Below, piece after piece: positions 40,954 to 53,300 of a DNA stretch of 64,000 nucleotides. The notes beneath the pieces are model-generated. The model was not told where the DNA came from and ran no database searches. It saw nothing but the letters and a program-made list of their open reading frames with translations. Each line of letters begins with the position of its first letter. The stretch's first letter is position 1. The stretch comes from Acarospora socialis (lineage: Eukaryota; Ascomycota; Lecanoromycetes; Acarosporales; Acarosporaceae). The stretch covers positions 3,100,001 to 3,164,000 of the forward strand of contig JAMYGW020000001.1 of NCBI GenBank assembly GCA_025617375.2. The letters run 5' to 3'. The position numbers were made by a program, and so were the translations under genes.

Positions 40954-43900
40954 TGTAACATTCTAATCTGAGATTTCTCAGATATGTAGAACTAAGAGTT
41001 TGTGCTTATTAATATAATAACTGGTCTGAAATGGTTCTGGTCTTTAACTCTTAAATTGTTATTTAAGTTGAACTTGATTGTTTTCATAAAAGAAATAACT
41101 TTACTATATAAAGTGTGCTTGTTGTCTCTGTGTTGAGTATTCTTGATGTTTTGATGTTTTGATGTTGAGAAATTGAGCTCACAGCTTGTTTGCTTGTTGT
41201 CAAGCTGTTATGCTGTTATGTGACTGCTGTCTAACAGTTTCTCTTGTATACACTTCAAGTAAATTTCTGATCACAGATCTGTGAGTTTCTTTCTTTTTAA
41301 ATATAATTATAACATCATTCTTTTTCTTCAGGTGCTAGTTCTCTAGAATTTATTTAAGTGAGAGTATATAATAATTTCATTGTCAGCAACAATGCTTTCT
41401 AAAAATTTTAATTGCTTAAGAATTGCAAAGAAAATTCAACTCAGTGATAGTCTCATCACATTCTTTTGTGAATTCTATACTGCTTGTGATCTCAATTGCT
41501 TTGTCATAATCAGTGAAAGATCAAAATGTGATAAGTATACTCACTGCAGTCATCTGTGCATTGCAGTTTTATGAAAGTCTCTCAACAGAACTTGTCTTTC
41601 TCTCTGAAAGAAAATAAGTGATGTGAATATGATTTTTGATGTTTTTGCTGTCAAAGTGATGCATTTTCAGAAAACTTTAAATCAAATAAATTATTGTATC
41701 ATACAGAAGACTGACTGTCTTGCTGCTGAACTTGATAATGATAATGATGAGATTGAGAATAAAAATTCTCAAACAATATCATAACTTGTTGACTTGATGT
41801 CTTCATTCTTCTGAATTAATGTCAACTTCTTTTCTCAAAATGTTGAAGTGTTTTTGCACAGTTCTTGAGATTCTTTTTGAGTTCTCAGATATTTTCTGAA
41901 ATATTATAATCTTTTTATTTGATGAGATAATAAACTTTCTCATTAATCATTCTCTTTTTTAAAATGTTCTCAACTTTATATTCTTTGTTGAGTTTGACAG
42001 ACATTTCAGTGATTTGAAGTGATATGAACTGATTGCAATGCTGTAGCATGAATGCATGAAATACTGAGTGTATTCTCATTTTTTTGAGTAAGTCTAACTC
42101 ATAACTTAATTTCTTAATGTTCTATATGATCTTGAATGATCTGATGCTTTTGTTCTTCAGTTTTTTGCTTTTTCTTTTAGTTTTTATGTTATTTGTTTTT
42201 AAATATATCTTTTCTTCTTTTTTAAATGATCTTGTCTCTGTTGTTCATTCTGTTTGCTGTTTGATCTGTTTTGTTAGATCTTGATGCAGTTTTTTCATCT
42301 GAGTGATATTCAAAATTGCTTTTTGACTTTGTGATTCATGTTCTTTGAGATTTCATCATATCTCTGAGTTGTAGTCATAGTTCACATAGAAAGATGTTTT
42401 TCTTGTGATTTTGTTTCTTATGTTGTTGTATGCAAACTGTGCTGTTGACAATAGTCATATTCAGTTGTTTTGACTCTTGTTGACATAGTGTCTCAAGTAT
42501 GTTTTCACTGTTTGATTCATTCATTCATTCTGTTCATCTGTCTATGAATAATATGTTGTTGACATCTTATGCTTTATTCTGAGTTCTGCTGTGAGTGTTT
42601 CTTAAAATCTGCTTGTAAACAGCTTGTTTCTGTTGATGATAAATTCTTTTAATAGTTTATGATTGTTAATCAATTCTTGCAGTATAATGTACATCAATAC
42701 TGATGCTGTTGCAGTTTCTTTGAATAAAATGAACATTGTGTACTTGATCAATCTATTCATTATTGTCAATATACTGTTGAATCTCATCTCTCATGTTGAG
42801 TTCTTTAACAGTGATAGCTTCATAATGAAGTTCATGATAACTGACTTTCATGATGCATTCAGTGTGTTTAGTTGTGTTACTTTATTATATTGTTTATCTC
42901 AATTGATCTTATTTCTTTGACATGAGTTGCACACAGCAATCATTTTGATGATTCAATTTCTAAAATTGCTAATGTTGTGTCTTCTTTGCACTAAGTTCTC
43001 AATGCATTTGATTTCTAGATATTCATCAATTCTGCTGTAGTGATACATCTTAATGAGTTCTTTGTCTGTCAAAAAAGCTTGCTTCATCTTGTACATTGCT
43101 GCTAAACTCTTCATGAGAACTTCTTTGTCATCTTTGCTTAAAATTCTGATGTGTATCATCTGTATATCTTCATGATTGAGTTGTCTACTTAAAATATTCA
43201 CTCTATCATTCTCATTACTCTTTTTGTAATAAATCTGAAATTCATAGTCTGCTAACTGCTCTGTTCAACAAATCTGTTGTTGATTGAGTTACTTTGTTGT
43301 TATGAAGTTTCTCAGATTCTTGTGATCTGTATAGATTTAAATTGACTTGCTTATTTCTGTGAAATAAGATCTTCAATCTTGTAGTGCTTTTACTATTGTA
43401 AGAAGTTTCTTGTTATGAATCTTGTATCTTTTCTTGAATTCTGATAACTTTTTAGATCAGTATGCTATGAGTTTTTGCTGCTCATTCTCAATCTGATATA
43501 GACATGCTTTTACTGTGAAATTTAAAGCATCAGTTTTCAGTGTCTTCTTGTATGTTGAATTGAGTATTCTCAGATGTGCTGTTCTGCTAAGACTTTTCTT
43601 TAATGTGTAAAATGCATTTTCTTGCTCTTTATCTCAATGTCATTCTTTGCTTTTGTGTGTTAAGTGTGTTAGTGATTTCACAATTCTTGCATAGTTTAAT
43701 ACAAACTTTCAATATTAGTTTGTTAACTCTAGAAAAATCTGTACTTTCTTGATTCATTTTGATGTTGATCAGTCTCTGACTGTCTCTGTCTTCTTTAAAT
43801 TTTTTTTAATTTGTTTAGATCAAATCACATAGTTTAGAAACTTAACTTTCTTGATTTTGAATTTGCTTTTTGACTTTTTCACATACAAGACTCTCTCATT

Positions 43901-46900
43901 GAACTTTGTCAGTATCTTGTGCATATATTCTTAATGCTTTTCAAGATCTTCTGAGTATATCAGAATATCATTGAGATATGTGATCACAAAATCATTGAGA
44001 TATTCTCTTAATATATCATTGATCAATCTCTGAAAGATGACTGATGCATTTTTCAATTCAAATAACATAATAATATATTCATAGTGTTTGTATCTTGTTC
44101 AGAATGCTGTCTTTCATTCTTTATCTTCTTTCATTCTAATTTAATAATAAATGTTCTTAAGATCTAAGTTCATGAATCACTTAGTCTTGTCTAATCAGTC
44201 TTGCAACTCTTTTATCAGTGATAGAGAATAACTATCTCAATGAGTTATCTTGTTGAGTTGTCTATAGTTGACACATAGTCATTTCTTGTCATTCTTCTTT
44301 AATATGAACAGAATTGAGTATTCTGTCAATGATTTTGATGATTTTATGAATTCTCTCTTTAGATTCTTGTCAAGATAAGTTTTAACTTTCTTGAGCTGAT
44401 TCTTGCTCATTGAGTATAATGATATTCACTTAGATTGCTTTCTGTTCAATAGCAGTATTTTGTGATTTCATGACTTATGCTTTAGTAAGCTCATTTTTGA
44501 TTGTTTGAGAATTTTGTATGTGTCTTTGATTGCACATATTTCTTTTATAACTCAATTAATCTTTAAATTTCTTCTACACAACCAGAGCATCTTTAGTACT
44601 GCATCATATTTAACTGATCTCATAACATCAAATATTATTTCTTGTGAGTTTTCAAGAATTGAGACTTTCACACAAATTTTCTCATCAATTCTTTCAATAA
44701 CTTCATTCATCATTCATATGTTGAATGAACAGCACACTCATCATGTCTTTAATTTCAACATGTTGACTGTCTTCTGATTCATGATATTATCATTTACTTT
44801 AAAATTCATCAATGTGTTGATCTGATGTTCATTGATTGTAATTTTAATTCATATTTAATGATCATTGTCTTGTTTTTGAGACATCACTAGCTTCTTGTTC
44901 TCTAGTCTTGTTGAGAAAGCTCTTTGTTTTTTGATTTACTTAATTGTTCAGTTCATCTTCAAAGTTCTTGAAATCATCTTGATTCTCTTTTGATCATAAG
45001 ATTCACATACTTTAAATTATATTACTCAATGCATTTTTCTGAGTGTAGTCAGAGTTCATACTGATTGTATTTTATCTGCAATTGACTCTCACAGACTTTT
45101 ATTCTTTGCAGAAATTCAGATAATATATATTCTTCACTGAAGATTTATCTGTCTTCATTCTGTGTGATATATTCTTCAGATAAGCATATTTCAATCTTGT
45201 GACTCTTGATTTTTTATACAAGAAATTCTGATATTGATTCTCTTGTGACTGTTTGTACATCTCTCATTAAACTGTCAAATTCTTTGCATATCTCTGCTTT
45301 CTGATTTCAAGTCTTTTGCTTTTTTTTCTGCATTATATTGTAATCTGATGTCATTTTTCTCTGAATACTTAGATCTCTCTTAATCTTTGCTTGATACTTT
45401 TTTGAGAGCTCTGTTTCAGCATTGTTCAAACTTTCTTCTGTAAGTGTATTACTATTGAAGAATATTTAAGATTCATCAATCTGAGATTCATGATCATCAG
45501 TCTTTTTGATGTCATCTTTGAAGATATTGTCTTCTTTCTCAGCATCAAGAACTCTTTTCTTGATAAGAATAGTTAATTTTTTTTTGTAAATTGATCAACT
45601 CATCATGTTATATCTATTCTTTATGTCTTTGTGCAGTTTCTGAAGATACTATTCAGCTTTATCTTTTGCACTTATGTGTACTTTGCACATGTTATTGTAA
45701 CAGACTGTTCAGCTGAGAGTGTTATGCACTATGTGTGTATTCTTCTTGACTGTCACTACAACATTTTTTCTTTTCATTTGAGATCTGTTGCATTCTTAAA
45801 CAAGATGTTCAAGTTTTCTGCAATTATAATATATTTACATTTTGTTTTGCAGTGTTATCTGAGACTTAGTGAATCACTCTGACTGACATTCATGCTCTAT
45901 TTATTTAGTTTTTCATGACTTCTAACAGCACTTCTTGATCACATTGAGATTCATAGAGTTTGTTCTTCTATATCTTATCAATAAAATGTATCACTTTATT
46001 CATGATCAGAAGCTTTCTTCTTGATCTTTTATCATAGATGACATTTGATATTCTTTTTGTTTCATCTGTCATTTTCACTGACAACTATCAATGTTAATAC
46101 TCAGATCAATCATTTTCTGAAGATTGTCTGATTGTTCTGCTCAGACTATTTTGTTCTTGATGAATTTTTTCAGTTCACAATAGTACTGATAAATGAGTAC
46201 TTCATTATTTCATCTGATAAGTATCACTAACTGTTAAAACTCTGTGACATACACTGCTGCTGATTCACTCTGTTGTAAGATATAAACTTGTTTTTCTGCT
46301 GCTCTTTCTTCATCAATCATTTTAAAGATTTTCTTGAGTTTCTTTTTAAACTGTTCATAGTCATTGAACATAGACTTCATGTCTGTGTTGCATTCTTCAT
46401 ACTTCTTTTCTAAGAACTCATGCAGCTTGAGATTGACTCAATCAAAGACTGCATTCATGAGATAGATTGTTGCAAACAGTGTTTTCTCTTGATTGATTTA
46501 AAACTTAAGTTGATTGAACTCAATATACAGATCAAGCTTAGTCACAAAAACTTGCAGCTTTTCTCACTCTTCATCAAAGACATTCAGTATCTGTATTTTA
46601 AATGCACTCAGAGATAGTTGTATAGTCTGAGTCAACATCATTGCTGATTGTGTCATCATTCTATCTGAAGTAAATAATAAAGATGAGTTTGTCTGAGTCT
46701 GCTTCAAAGATGAGATTAAGATGTTCTTTTGTGTGTCAGACATTGTACTCATTATATTGTAAGAGTGTTCAAAGTGTAATATTCTAATCTGAGATTTCTT
46801 GAGTATGTAGAGCTAAGAGTTTGTGCTTATTGATATAACAACTGATCTGAAATGATTCTGATCTTTAACTCTTAAATGATTATTTAAGTTGAACATGATT

Positions 46901-47135
46901 GTTTTCATAAGAAAAATGATTCTACTATATAGAATGTGCTTACTGTCTCTGTGTTGAGCATTTTTGATGTTTTGATGTTTTGATGTTGAGAAATTGAGTT
47001 CACAGCTTGTCTGCTTGTCATTAAGTTGTTATGCTGTCACATAACTGCTGTTTAGCAGTTTCTCTTGTATGTGCTTTGAGTGAATTTCTGATCACAGACT
47101 CATGAGTTTCTTTCTTTTTAGATATGATTGTAACA
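40954..47135 (-). mobile_element. Ty3/gypsy chromovirus F, 361-bp LTR subfamily
   Basis: Inserted in the gag side of C2. The flanks ATATT (40949-40953) and GTGTT (47136-47140) fit a 5-bp duplication altered only by G-to-A changes. LTRs 40954-41314 and 46775-47135 are both 361 bp. Minus-strand parts: gag about 45590-46745, reverse transcriptase about 43780-44400, RNase H about 43250-43490, integrase about 42250-43200, chromodomain about 41870-42070. Extra antisense frame 41392-41784. Broken, many breaks. Confidence 0.9.
41392..41784 (+). pseudogene. Extra antisense Cys-rich ORF of gypsy element F
   Basis: 130-codon frame with the same start, end and layout as in A and E: SKNFNCLRIAKKIQ at the N-terminus, a Cys/His cluster in the middle and an acidic Asn/Asp-rich tail. 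It lies between the 3' LTR and the chromodomain end, on the strand opposite to pol. Degraded fossil, function unknown. Confidence 0.6.
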
Positions 47136-47892
47136 GTGTTGATCTGCTTATAAAACAATCTCAATAGTTTTTAATTGTATTTTCTTCTCTTGAAGCTTCT
47201 GCAGACTTTTTTTGATGTTTGAGATGTTTTAAGTGTTGATTGTGTTGTAGATCACTGTGTAGTTTTTAAATAATGCTTGAAGAAGTATTTAAAATTGTTG
47301 CTCAAACTTAAATAGATCAATCATATCAGACTGAGTTGCAGCAATTTTTCTGTTTAACTTGCTGAGATGTATTTATACTTCATTAATAAATATATTTGTC
47401 AGCATTCTGTATTCAATAAACTTCATTAAATATTGTTTTTTAGTGATTTGCAGCTTCTTCTTATATTTGAACTTCAAAACATCTTAAGCATTTTTTGTAT
47501 TGATTTTGTCTGCAATATATTTCTGATTATCTGCACTGATATAGATAATGAGTCAGTACAGAGTTTTTGTGTTAGACTTTTAACTTTTAAAATTAAGATT
47601 GCTGAGTAAGAAGAAGAAGTTGCTGACAAAAGTGTTGATCATTAAAATTTCAATAACATATCACAGATCTTCATTTATCAGTTATTTTCTCATAAAAGTA
47701 AATTATTGATCACAGTTCTTGTAACTGAGAATTAAGATGAGTCATTGCTTCATGAAAGAATCATCAAAATTCATAATGTAGCTTTTGACAGCAGTCAGCA
47801 CATAATATAAAAAATGAATAAAGTAAAGTATTAAGATGTACAGAAAAAGATAATGTAAATAAAAGAAAGAAGAAGTGTGTGTGCTTATTTAT

Positions 47893-48150
47893 TTAATCAT
47901 TGAGCATCATATCAAGTTGTCAATAAGTCTCATTTTACTCAATCTTAAAGTTTCATATTGAGTGTCAAGAATGACATTTTGCTCAATCTTTGAGTCTTAT
48001 ATTGACAGTCAAAAGTGCTTATTTTGATCTCATATTAAGCTACTGAAAGTGTTGTTTTGCTCAATTTTAAAGCTCTGTATTGATGATCAGTAATGTTTGT
48101 TTTGCTCAATCTTTGAGTTTTCATATCAAGCTGTCAAGACAGTATGCACT
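47893..48150. repeat. Tandem repeats in the leader of copia C2
   Basis: Same array of about six imperfect 45-bp units as in C1 (28695-28950), at the same distance from the right LTR. Its presence in both copies shows it is part of the element and arose before the copies spread. Confidence 0.75.
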
Positions 48151-48404
48151 TTCTCTGAAAAGCTTCTTGCTAATTTGAGCTCATAATTTATTGAGAAATA
48201 AAAAGAATACTTATGCTATACTGCTGACTAACTGTCTATTTAGTGAAACATACATCATCAACTTAATTGTGATTGACATAAGTTGTAAAGATTGTCTATT
48301 CACATGCTCTGTCACATAGACTATATGAGTAATGAGTAACTTTTGATGTTAGTCTCAACTAAGAATATGAAAGCAGCTAGAACATCACACTTCTCAACAA
48401 CATT

Positions 48405-49871
48405 AAAGTTTTAAACTTTTATAAAATAAATCACAAAACAGAAAAGAACAAACTGCTGATTGTTGAAAGCAGAAATTGAATTTAAAATCAGATATCTGTA
48501 TGTGATTTCTCAGTGATGAATTTTTCTGAATATACACATTGTTTTTTCTGTTAACAACATCATTTAAATTCACAATATTAACACTCTGTACAGAGACAAT
48601 AAAGTATTTAATGTCTTTATAAATAGCAGCATCATCAATGATCAAATAAAACAATCAGCAATGATTTTTAAGCTTTGACAAGAAAGACTGTGCTACATAA
48701 ACATAAAATACACAACAACAATTTTTGAGACAGAGCTTCAGAATCTAATTATGATTATAAGTTTTACTTTGAAGATTAAAGAGTTTCAGAACTGAGATTT
48801 ATGAATAATTAATGTTTATATTGATAATCAGATAATCATTTAAGTCTTTGTTAATCTGAAACATCAGTTAAGACAGTACTTACTTTGAAATATAATTTAA
48901 AACATTGACAAATTACAGAATGCTGAAATATGAATGCAGATTCACTGAATCTCAGTTTATATGAAAGTTTTAGACAACAAGAAAACAGACAAAACTGTTA
49001 AGATTACTATCAAAAAAGTTAAAGTCTACTTTTAAAAAATCTATCATTTCTTAATTACATGTAAGCAGAGTCTCTGTTGTCAAGTTATTAAATAATGAGT
49101 TGATAAATGAAAAAACAGAATTTTAAAATGAACAACTTTTCTTCTGAAAAAGAAGCTCAATCTTAAGATTTTTGTCAAACATAATGACATACAATGTTTT
49201 TTGAGCTTGCTGATTACACAGTTACAAATGAGAAAGATAGAACTTATTCACTATTTATATAAGATTTAAAGACAGAACTTTTCTTAATATTTGTATTCAC
49301 AAAACATTTAGATGATACAATCTGTTCTTATTGAGTGTTTATAGATTCAGAATTTCTGCAAAAAACTTTTAAAATGAATTAATGATGTTTGAAAAATTCT
49401 TAAGAATTCAGTATTAATCAGATTGACTGCTATTTTAATATTATGAAACAATTTTCTGAAATAATTTCAGAATATAATGAAAATTTTAAAAGATCTATAA
49501 AATTCAGAAAAATTACTGAAGAATTTTGAAACAGAAGATTTAAGAACTGTTAATTATTAATTATAGAAAAAATAATTAATTGTTTACAGCAACATTTATT
49601 TTCTAGAACAACAGTTCAAGAAAGACATTAATTTTGAACTTAACAGAAATTAAAATATTGAAAGATGCAAACACAAGTTTTAATGAAGAACTTAAGTAAC
49701 AGAGAATAATTAAAGTATAAAGATTGCAGAAAGCTGTTAGAATACAGAATCTTTTCATGACAAATACATAGTGTATAATGCACTAATCTTTGTTACATAG
49801 TTATGTGATGTATGACAGTGCTAGACAGTCTCAGTCATCTATGAATCAATCAATTAATCAATCAATCAAAT
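48405..49871 (+). pseudogene. LINE ORF2 C-terminal part (RNase H) and 3' end
   Basis: After the C2 insertion the LINE resumes. Around 48600-48650 the + strand reads INSSIINDQIKQSAMI, which fits the DGSAIND...GAA start of a LINE RNase H. About 45 codons on comes a TELQNLIM...VYIDNQ stretch, which fits the acidic E and D motifs. The region to about 49740 would be the C-terminal tail. Many stops. Confidence 0.6.
49844..49871 (+). repeat. AATC-type simple repeat ending the LINE
   Basis: About six near-perfect AATC units close the LINE directly before the right target duplication. Short tandem repeats in place of poly(A) tails are known at the 3' ends of some LINEs. Confidence 0.6.
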
Positions 49872-49883
49872 CTTAAATAGCAT
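49872..49883 (+). repeat. Probable LINE target-site duplication, right copy
   Basis: CTTAAATAGCAT, matching CTTAGGTAGCAC at 1856-1867 apart from G-to-A and C-to-T differences. See the left copy. Confidence 0.55.
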
Positions 49884-50339
49884 GATCTCTTAATCAGTTC
49901 AGAATTTACTGTTTTATGTCAAATCTAATTCAATTTTCACTTTCTTATCATTTTTGTATCATTTTAGAGAACATTATTTAGGCAATTTTACTACTGTTTA
50001 AGATAGATTAGTCAGTATTACTGCTCTTTATCTACTATCTTAAATAGCTTAAATTTTTCACTTTCTGTTTAAATGTCTTCTCTTTTATTTTTTGATATAT
50101 TAGTCTGTTATATTTCTTTCATTAAGTTTAAACAGCAATATACTAGTATCTAGTTTTGAAATCTAGAGCTATTGAAATAAGAGTTCTCAAAAACTATGTA
50201 CAATTATGATCATATTACTACTCTTGAGTCTATATTAGAAATAAGACTATCTTGTGTCTTAAGAGATGTTTCACAGCTAGATCACTTCATATAATACTTT
50301 TCTTTGTGTCATGTAACAATTTAATTGATTTAAAAAGAT
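49884..50339. other. CpG-less spacer between LINE and copia G
   Basis: This 456-bp stretch belongs to none of the recognised elements and occurs once in the window. It has lost CpG like its neighbours, so it may be host DNA mutated by spread from the flanking repeats, or a scrap of another element. No coding frame seen. Its last 5 bp are the left target duplication of G. Confidence 0.5.
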
Positions 50340-53300
50340 TATTAAAATTAGAAGACTCTTTAGAAGTTCAACTCTATTTGATTTAGTGTTGAAATCTTTC
50401 ATGTCATGTGATATTGCTTAGTCATCATGCACAAAAGTTATTCTTTGTGCATTTTAATCTTCTAGATAATTAAGACATCTAATATTAAGCAATAAAAATG
50501 TTTCAATTTTCAACAGATTATGAGCTCAGCTCTTCATCTTATTTAAAACATTTTCTTATCTTTAATTGATCTTGCTGTTGTTATTTCAACAACATCTTTT
50601 CTCAATTCAATAATCTATCTGAGTGCTTTCTCAAATGATTCTTTTGTTGCATTGATATTCTTGAATGATGTTTTTCTTTTTTATCTTTTCAATAATCTAT
50701 ACATTTTGATGTTTGTTCTGCAAAAACAATTTACATAATTATGACTTTCTTAAACAGCACTTTCAACTTTTCTCATCTTGCTGACACTAATAACTATGTC
50801 TTATGAGCTATCAACATCAAGTTTGTTCTTATGAATAAAAATCTATGAACTATTGTTTTTGACACTTTCTCTAAACTCATTATCACATTTGAAGTGATCA
50901 ACAATCTAAACTCAAAGTTTTCACTGAAATACATCATCTGAAATAGAGAAAACAACAGAACATGTGTTATTATAGTTCTTTTTTGTCAGAATAATTCTAA
51001 AATCTTCATTTAAAATCTATCTGCTCATCAGATGTGATTAAACTGAAGAAGTTGTATGAGATTCAAGAATTCAATGTTAGATATCTCACATTCACTATAC
51101 TTTTTGATTATCATTATGACATTTTTAAGTTCATTAAAAATTATGTTGATCAGCTTAAGACTTTATCATGATATTTAAAAAAGATGAATTTTATCTTTTC
51201 AGACTGAGTTATACTCAAAATTCTTCTTAACAATTTAAGTTCTACTTTCAACATCTTTGTTACAGCTAAATGTCAATTTATTTAAGTTGTTACTTCTATC
51301 TTTGATGCTCTCATCATCAAACTTATTAACAAGACTAAAATGAAAAATAACAGAATCTTAATGATCATAATCTTTCAGAACAAAAATTTGAACTTGATTT
51401 CTAGATTAAATTTCAAATTAATGTTGTCACTTTTTTGCACTCACTGTAAGAAAACTGATCATGAGAAGCATAACTGCTTTTTTAAATACTTTTATAAGAA
51501 AAAAAAATTTAATGTGACTAAGTCTGCTAAGCAAAAGAACAAGAATAAAGACAAAGTGACTAAATTATTCATTTTATTCAAATTTAGTGATAACAATATC
51601 ACAATTCTTAATTTTATGACTCACATCAACAAACTTTATTCTGATGTTCATGTCATCAAGCTTTATTCTGAAGTTCATGTTTCTGAGCTTCATTTTGAAG
51701 TTTACAATGTCATTGAGCTTCATTTTCATGTTCATGTCATTGAGTCTTATATCATAAACATATAAACAGTTAACACAGTGATCTTTGATCACTTATGTTC
51801 AACATGTGAGTTTTTCATTATTTATGAGTTTATTGATAGATTTTTTTTTACAGTTAATAAAGCAACTAAGATTATAAAAAAAAGTTAAGTTTCTCTATGT
51901 TTAATCTGTTCTGACAAAGACATATAAGAGATTATTCTCAATAATATTATACACTCTCTTATCATCTCTGCAAATCTCATTTTCAGTATCTGTATATGAG
52001 TTAAAGATATTATGTTTAATATGAAAAATTGCATTTTACATCATAATAACAAAATCATCAGATACACATCTGAAGTTGATGATTTATTTTAATTACAACT
52101 CAACAATACACTTCAGTCTCATGTCTTTGCAACTAATAAAAAGTTCAAGATATCTTTCAAAATATAACATTGTTGACTAAATCACTTAAATTATGTCAAT
52201 ATCAAGTGACTGATCAAGATCATCAACAATATTGATTTCAAGAATCTTTCTAAACATCAAAATATCTGTGAATCTTGTATTAAGATCAGATAGACACATC
52301 ACTTTTACAATGCTTTTATTGAGTGAGCAACTTGATCATGGAATCTTGTTTATTTGAACATTATTGAACTCATTACACTCATTATCTTTAACAATTCAAA
52401 GTTATTTATTATCTTCATCAATAACTTTATCAGATTTATCTGAATGTTTTTCATGAAGTTTAAGACTGAAACAGTCAAGCATATTAAGAACTTCATCACT
52501 TTAATGAAGACAAATCATTTTAACTATTCTCTGAAACATCTTTACACTAATTTTAAGCATGAATATCTTATTCTGAAAAACTGATTTGACATTAATGAAA
52601 TTACTTAAAAATCTACTATGTCTTACTCATCTGAAGAAAACAACATTTCTGAGTGACTGAATTACATTATTTGTGAATTCACTAAAACTATGCTCAAAGA
52701 CTTTAATCTGAAGTTTTATCTCTGATTGAAAGTTATTTAAATTGCTGTTTATTTAAAGAATCAATCTTCTACTTGTGCACTCAATACAATACTTTATGAA
52801 GTATGAACAGACAATGTTTTTGATCTTTCAAGTCTTCACATCTTCAGTATTACTGCTTAAACACATATTTTTAAAAAATGATGTCAGCAAGAAGTCAAAT
52901 TCAACAATCACAGTCTTAAATGTCATTATTTAGACATGAATAATAACTCTATTTATCATGTTTAAAATTTAGAATCAGAATGTGTTCTTATTACTTATAA
53001 CTGTTTTGTGAAAGAAGATATTAACATTTATAAAAACATAATTAACATAGAGATCTACAGCAAGAAGAAGACATCTAGTACTGTCAATTTTTTTTTAATT
53101 TTTTATTTTTATTCATAATTTTGTCATCATGATTTTCTTTCTCTTTAGAGAAAGTTTTCAGATCAGTTACATCATTATTGCAATCTTCATTTTTATAGCA
53201 TTTTTAAAATCTTCAAGACATCAATCTGAATAATTCTTGTTCATTGAACACATCTTAATTTAGCATGCTTGACACAGAAAATTGAGACTCAACATTATTT

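Larger units (their letters stand above)
30571..48399 (-). mobile_element. Ty1/copia element C2, interrupted by gypsy elements E and F
   Basis: Second copy of the C family, also inserted in the LINE, with the exact duplication ACATT (30566-30570 and 48400-48404). LTRs 30571-30781 and 48189-48399 are both 211 bp; by eye they differ at about 19 sites, nearly all C/T or G/A, so the raw difference mostly reflects hypermutation and the insertion may be fairly recent. Coding is minus: RNase H about 30900-31600, reverse transcriptase about 31600-31900, integrase about 39550-40250, gag in 40430-40950 and 47141-47700, tandem leader repeats 47893-48143. Internal sequence totals about 5.03 kb, the same as C1. 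Broken, many breaks. Confidence 0.88.
1868..49871 (+). mobile_element. Tad1/jockey-like LINE, split by two copia elements
   Basis: Non-LTR retrotransposon fossil of about 6.1 kb once its insertions are set aside. Its pieces are 1868-5159, 29214-30570 and 48405-49871. In order they show ORF1 with CCHC knuckles (around 3015-3190), an ORF2 endonuclease start (around 3790-3900), reverse transcriptase (around 29330-30050) and RNase H (around 48600-48900). The 3' end is a short AATC-type tandem repeat instead of a long poly(A). The split points carry the exact duplications AACAA (5155-5159/29209-29213) and ACATT (30566-30570/48400-48404) of the copia elements. The element is heavily mutated with many stops in both ORFs. 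It must be the oldest layer in the stack. The clade name rests on the ORF1 knuckles plus endonuclease-RT-RNase H order, not on a tree. Confidence 0.82.

Noticed and set aside
8836-45882. Repeated + strand frames of 60-100 codons with hydrophobic, membrane-like sequence (for example 8836-9099, 14874-15092, 35756-36019, 44505-44777)
   Set aside because: They are antisense shadows of the gypsy protease/gag regions. Recurrence reflects element copies, and the hydrophobicity comes from AT-rich composition.
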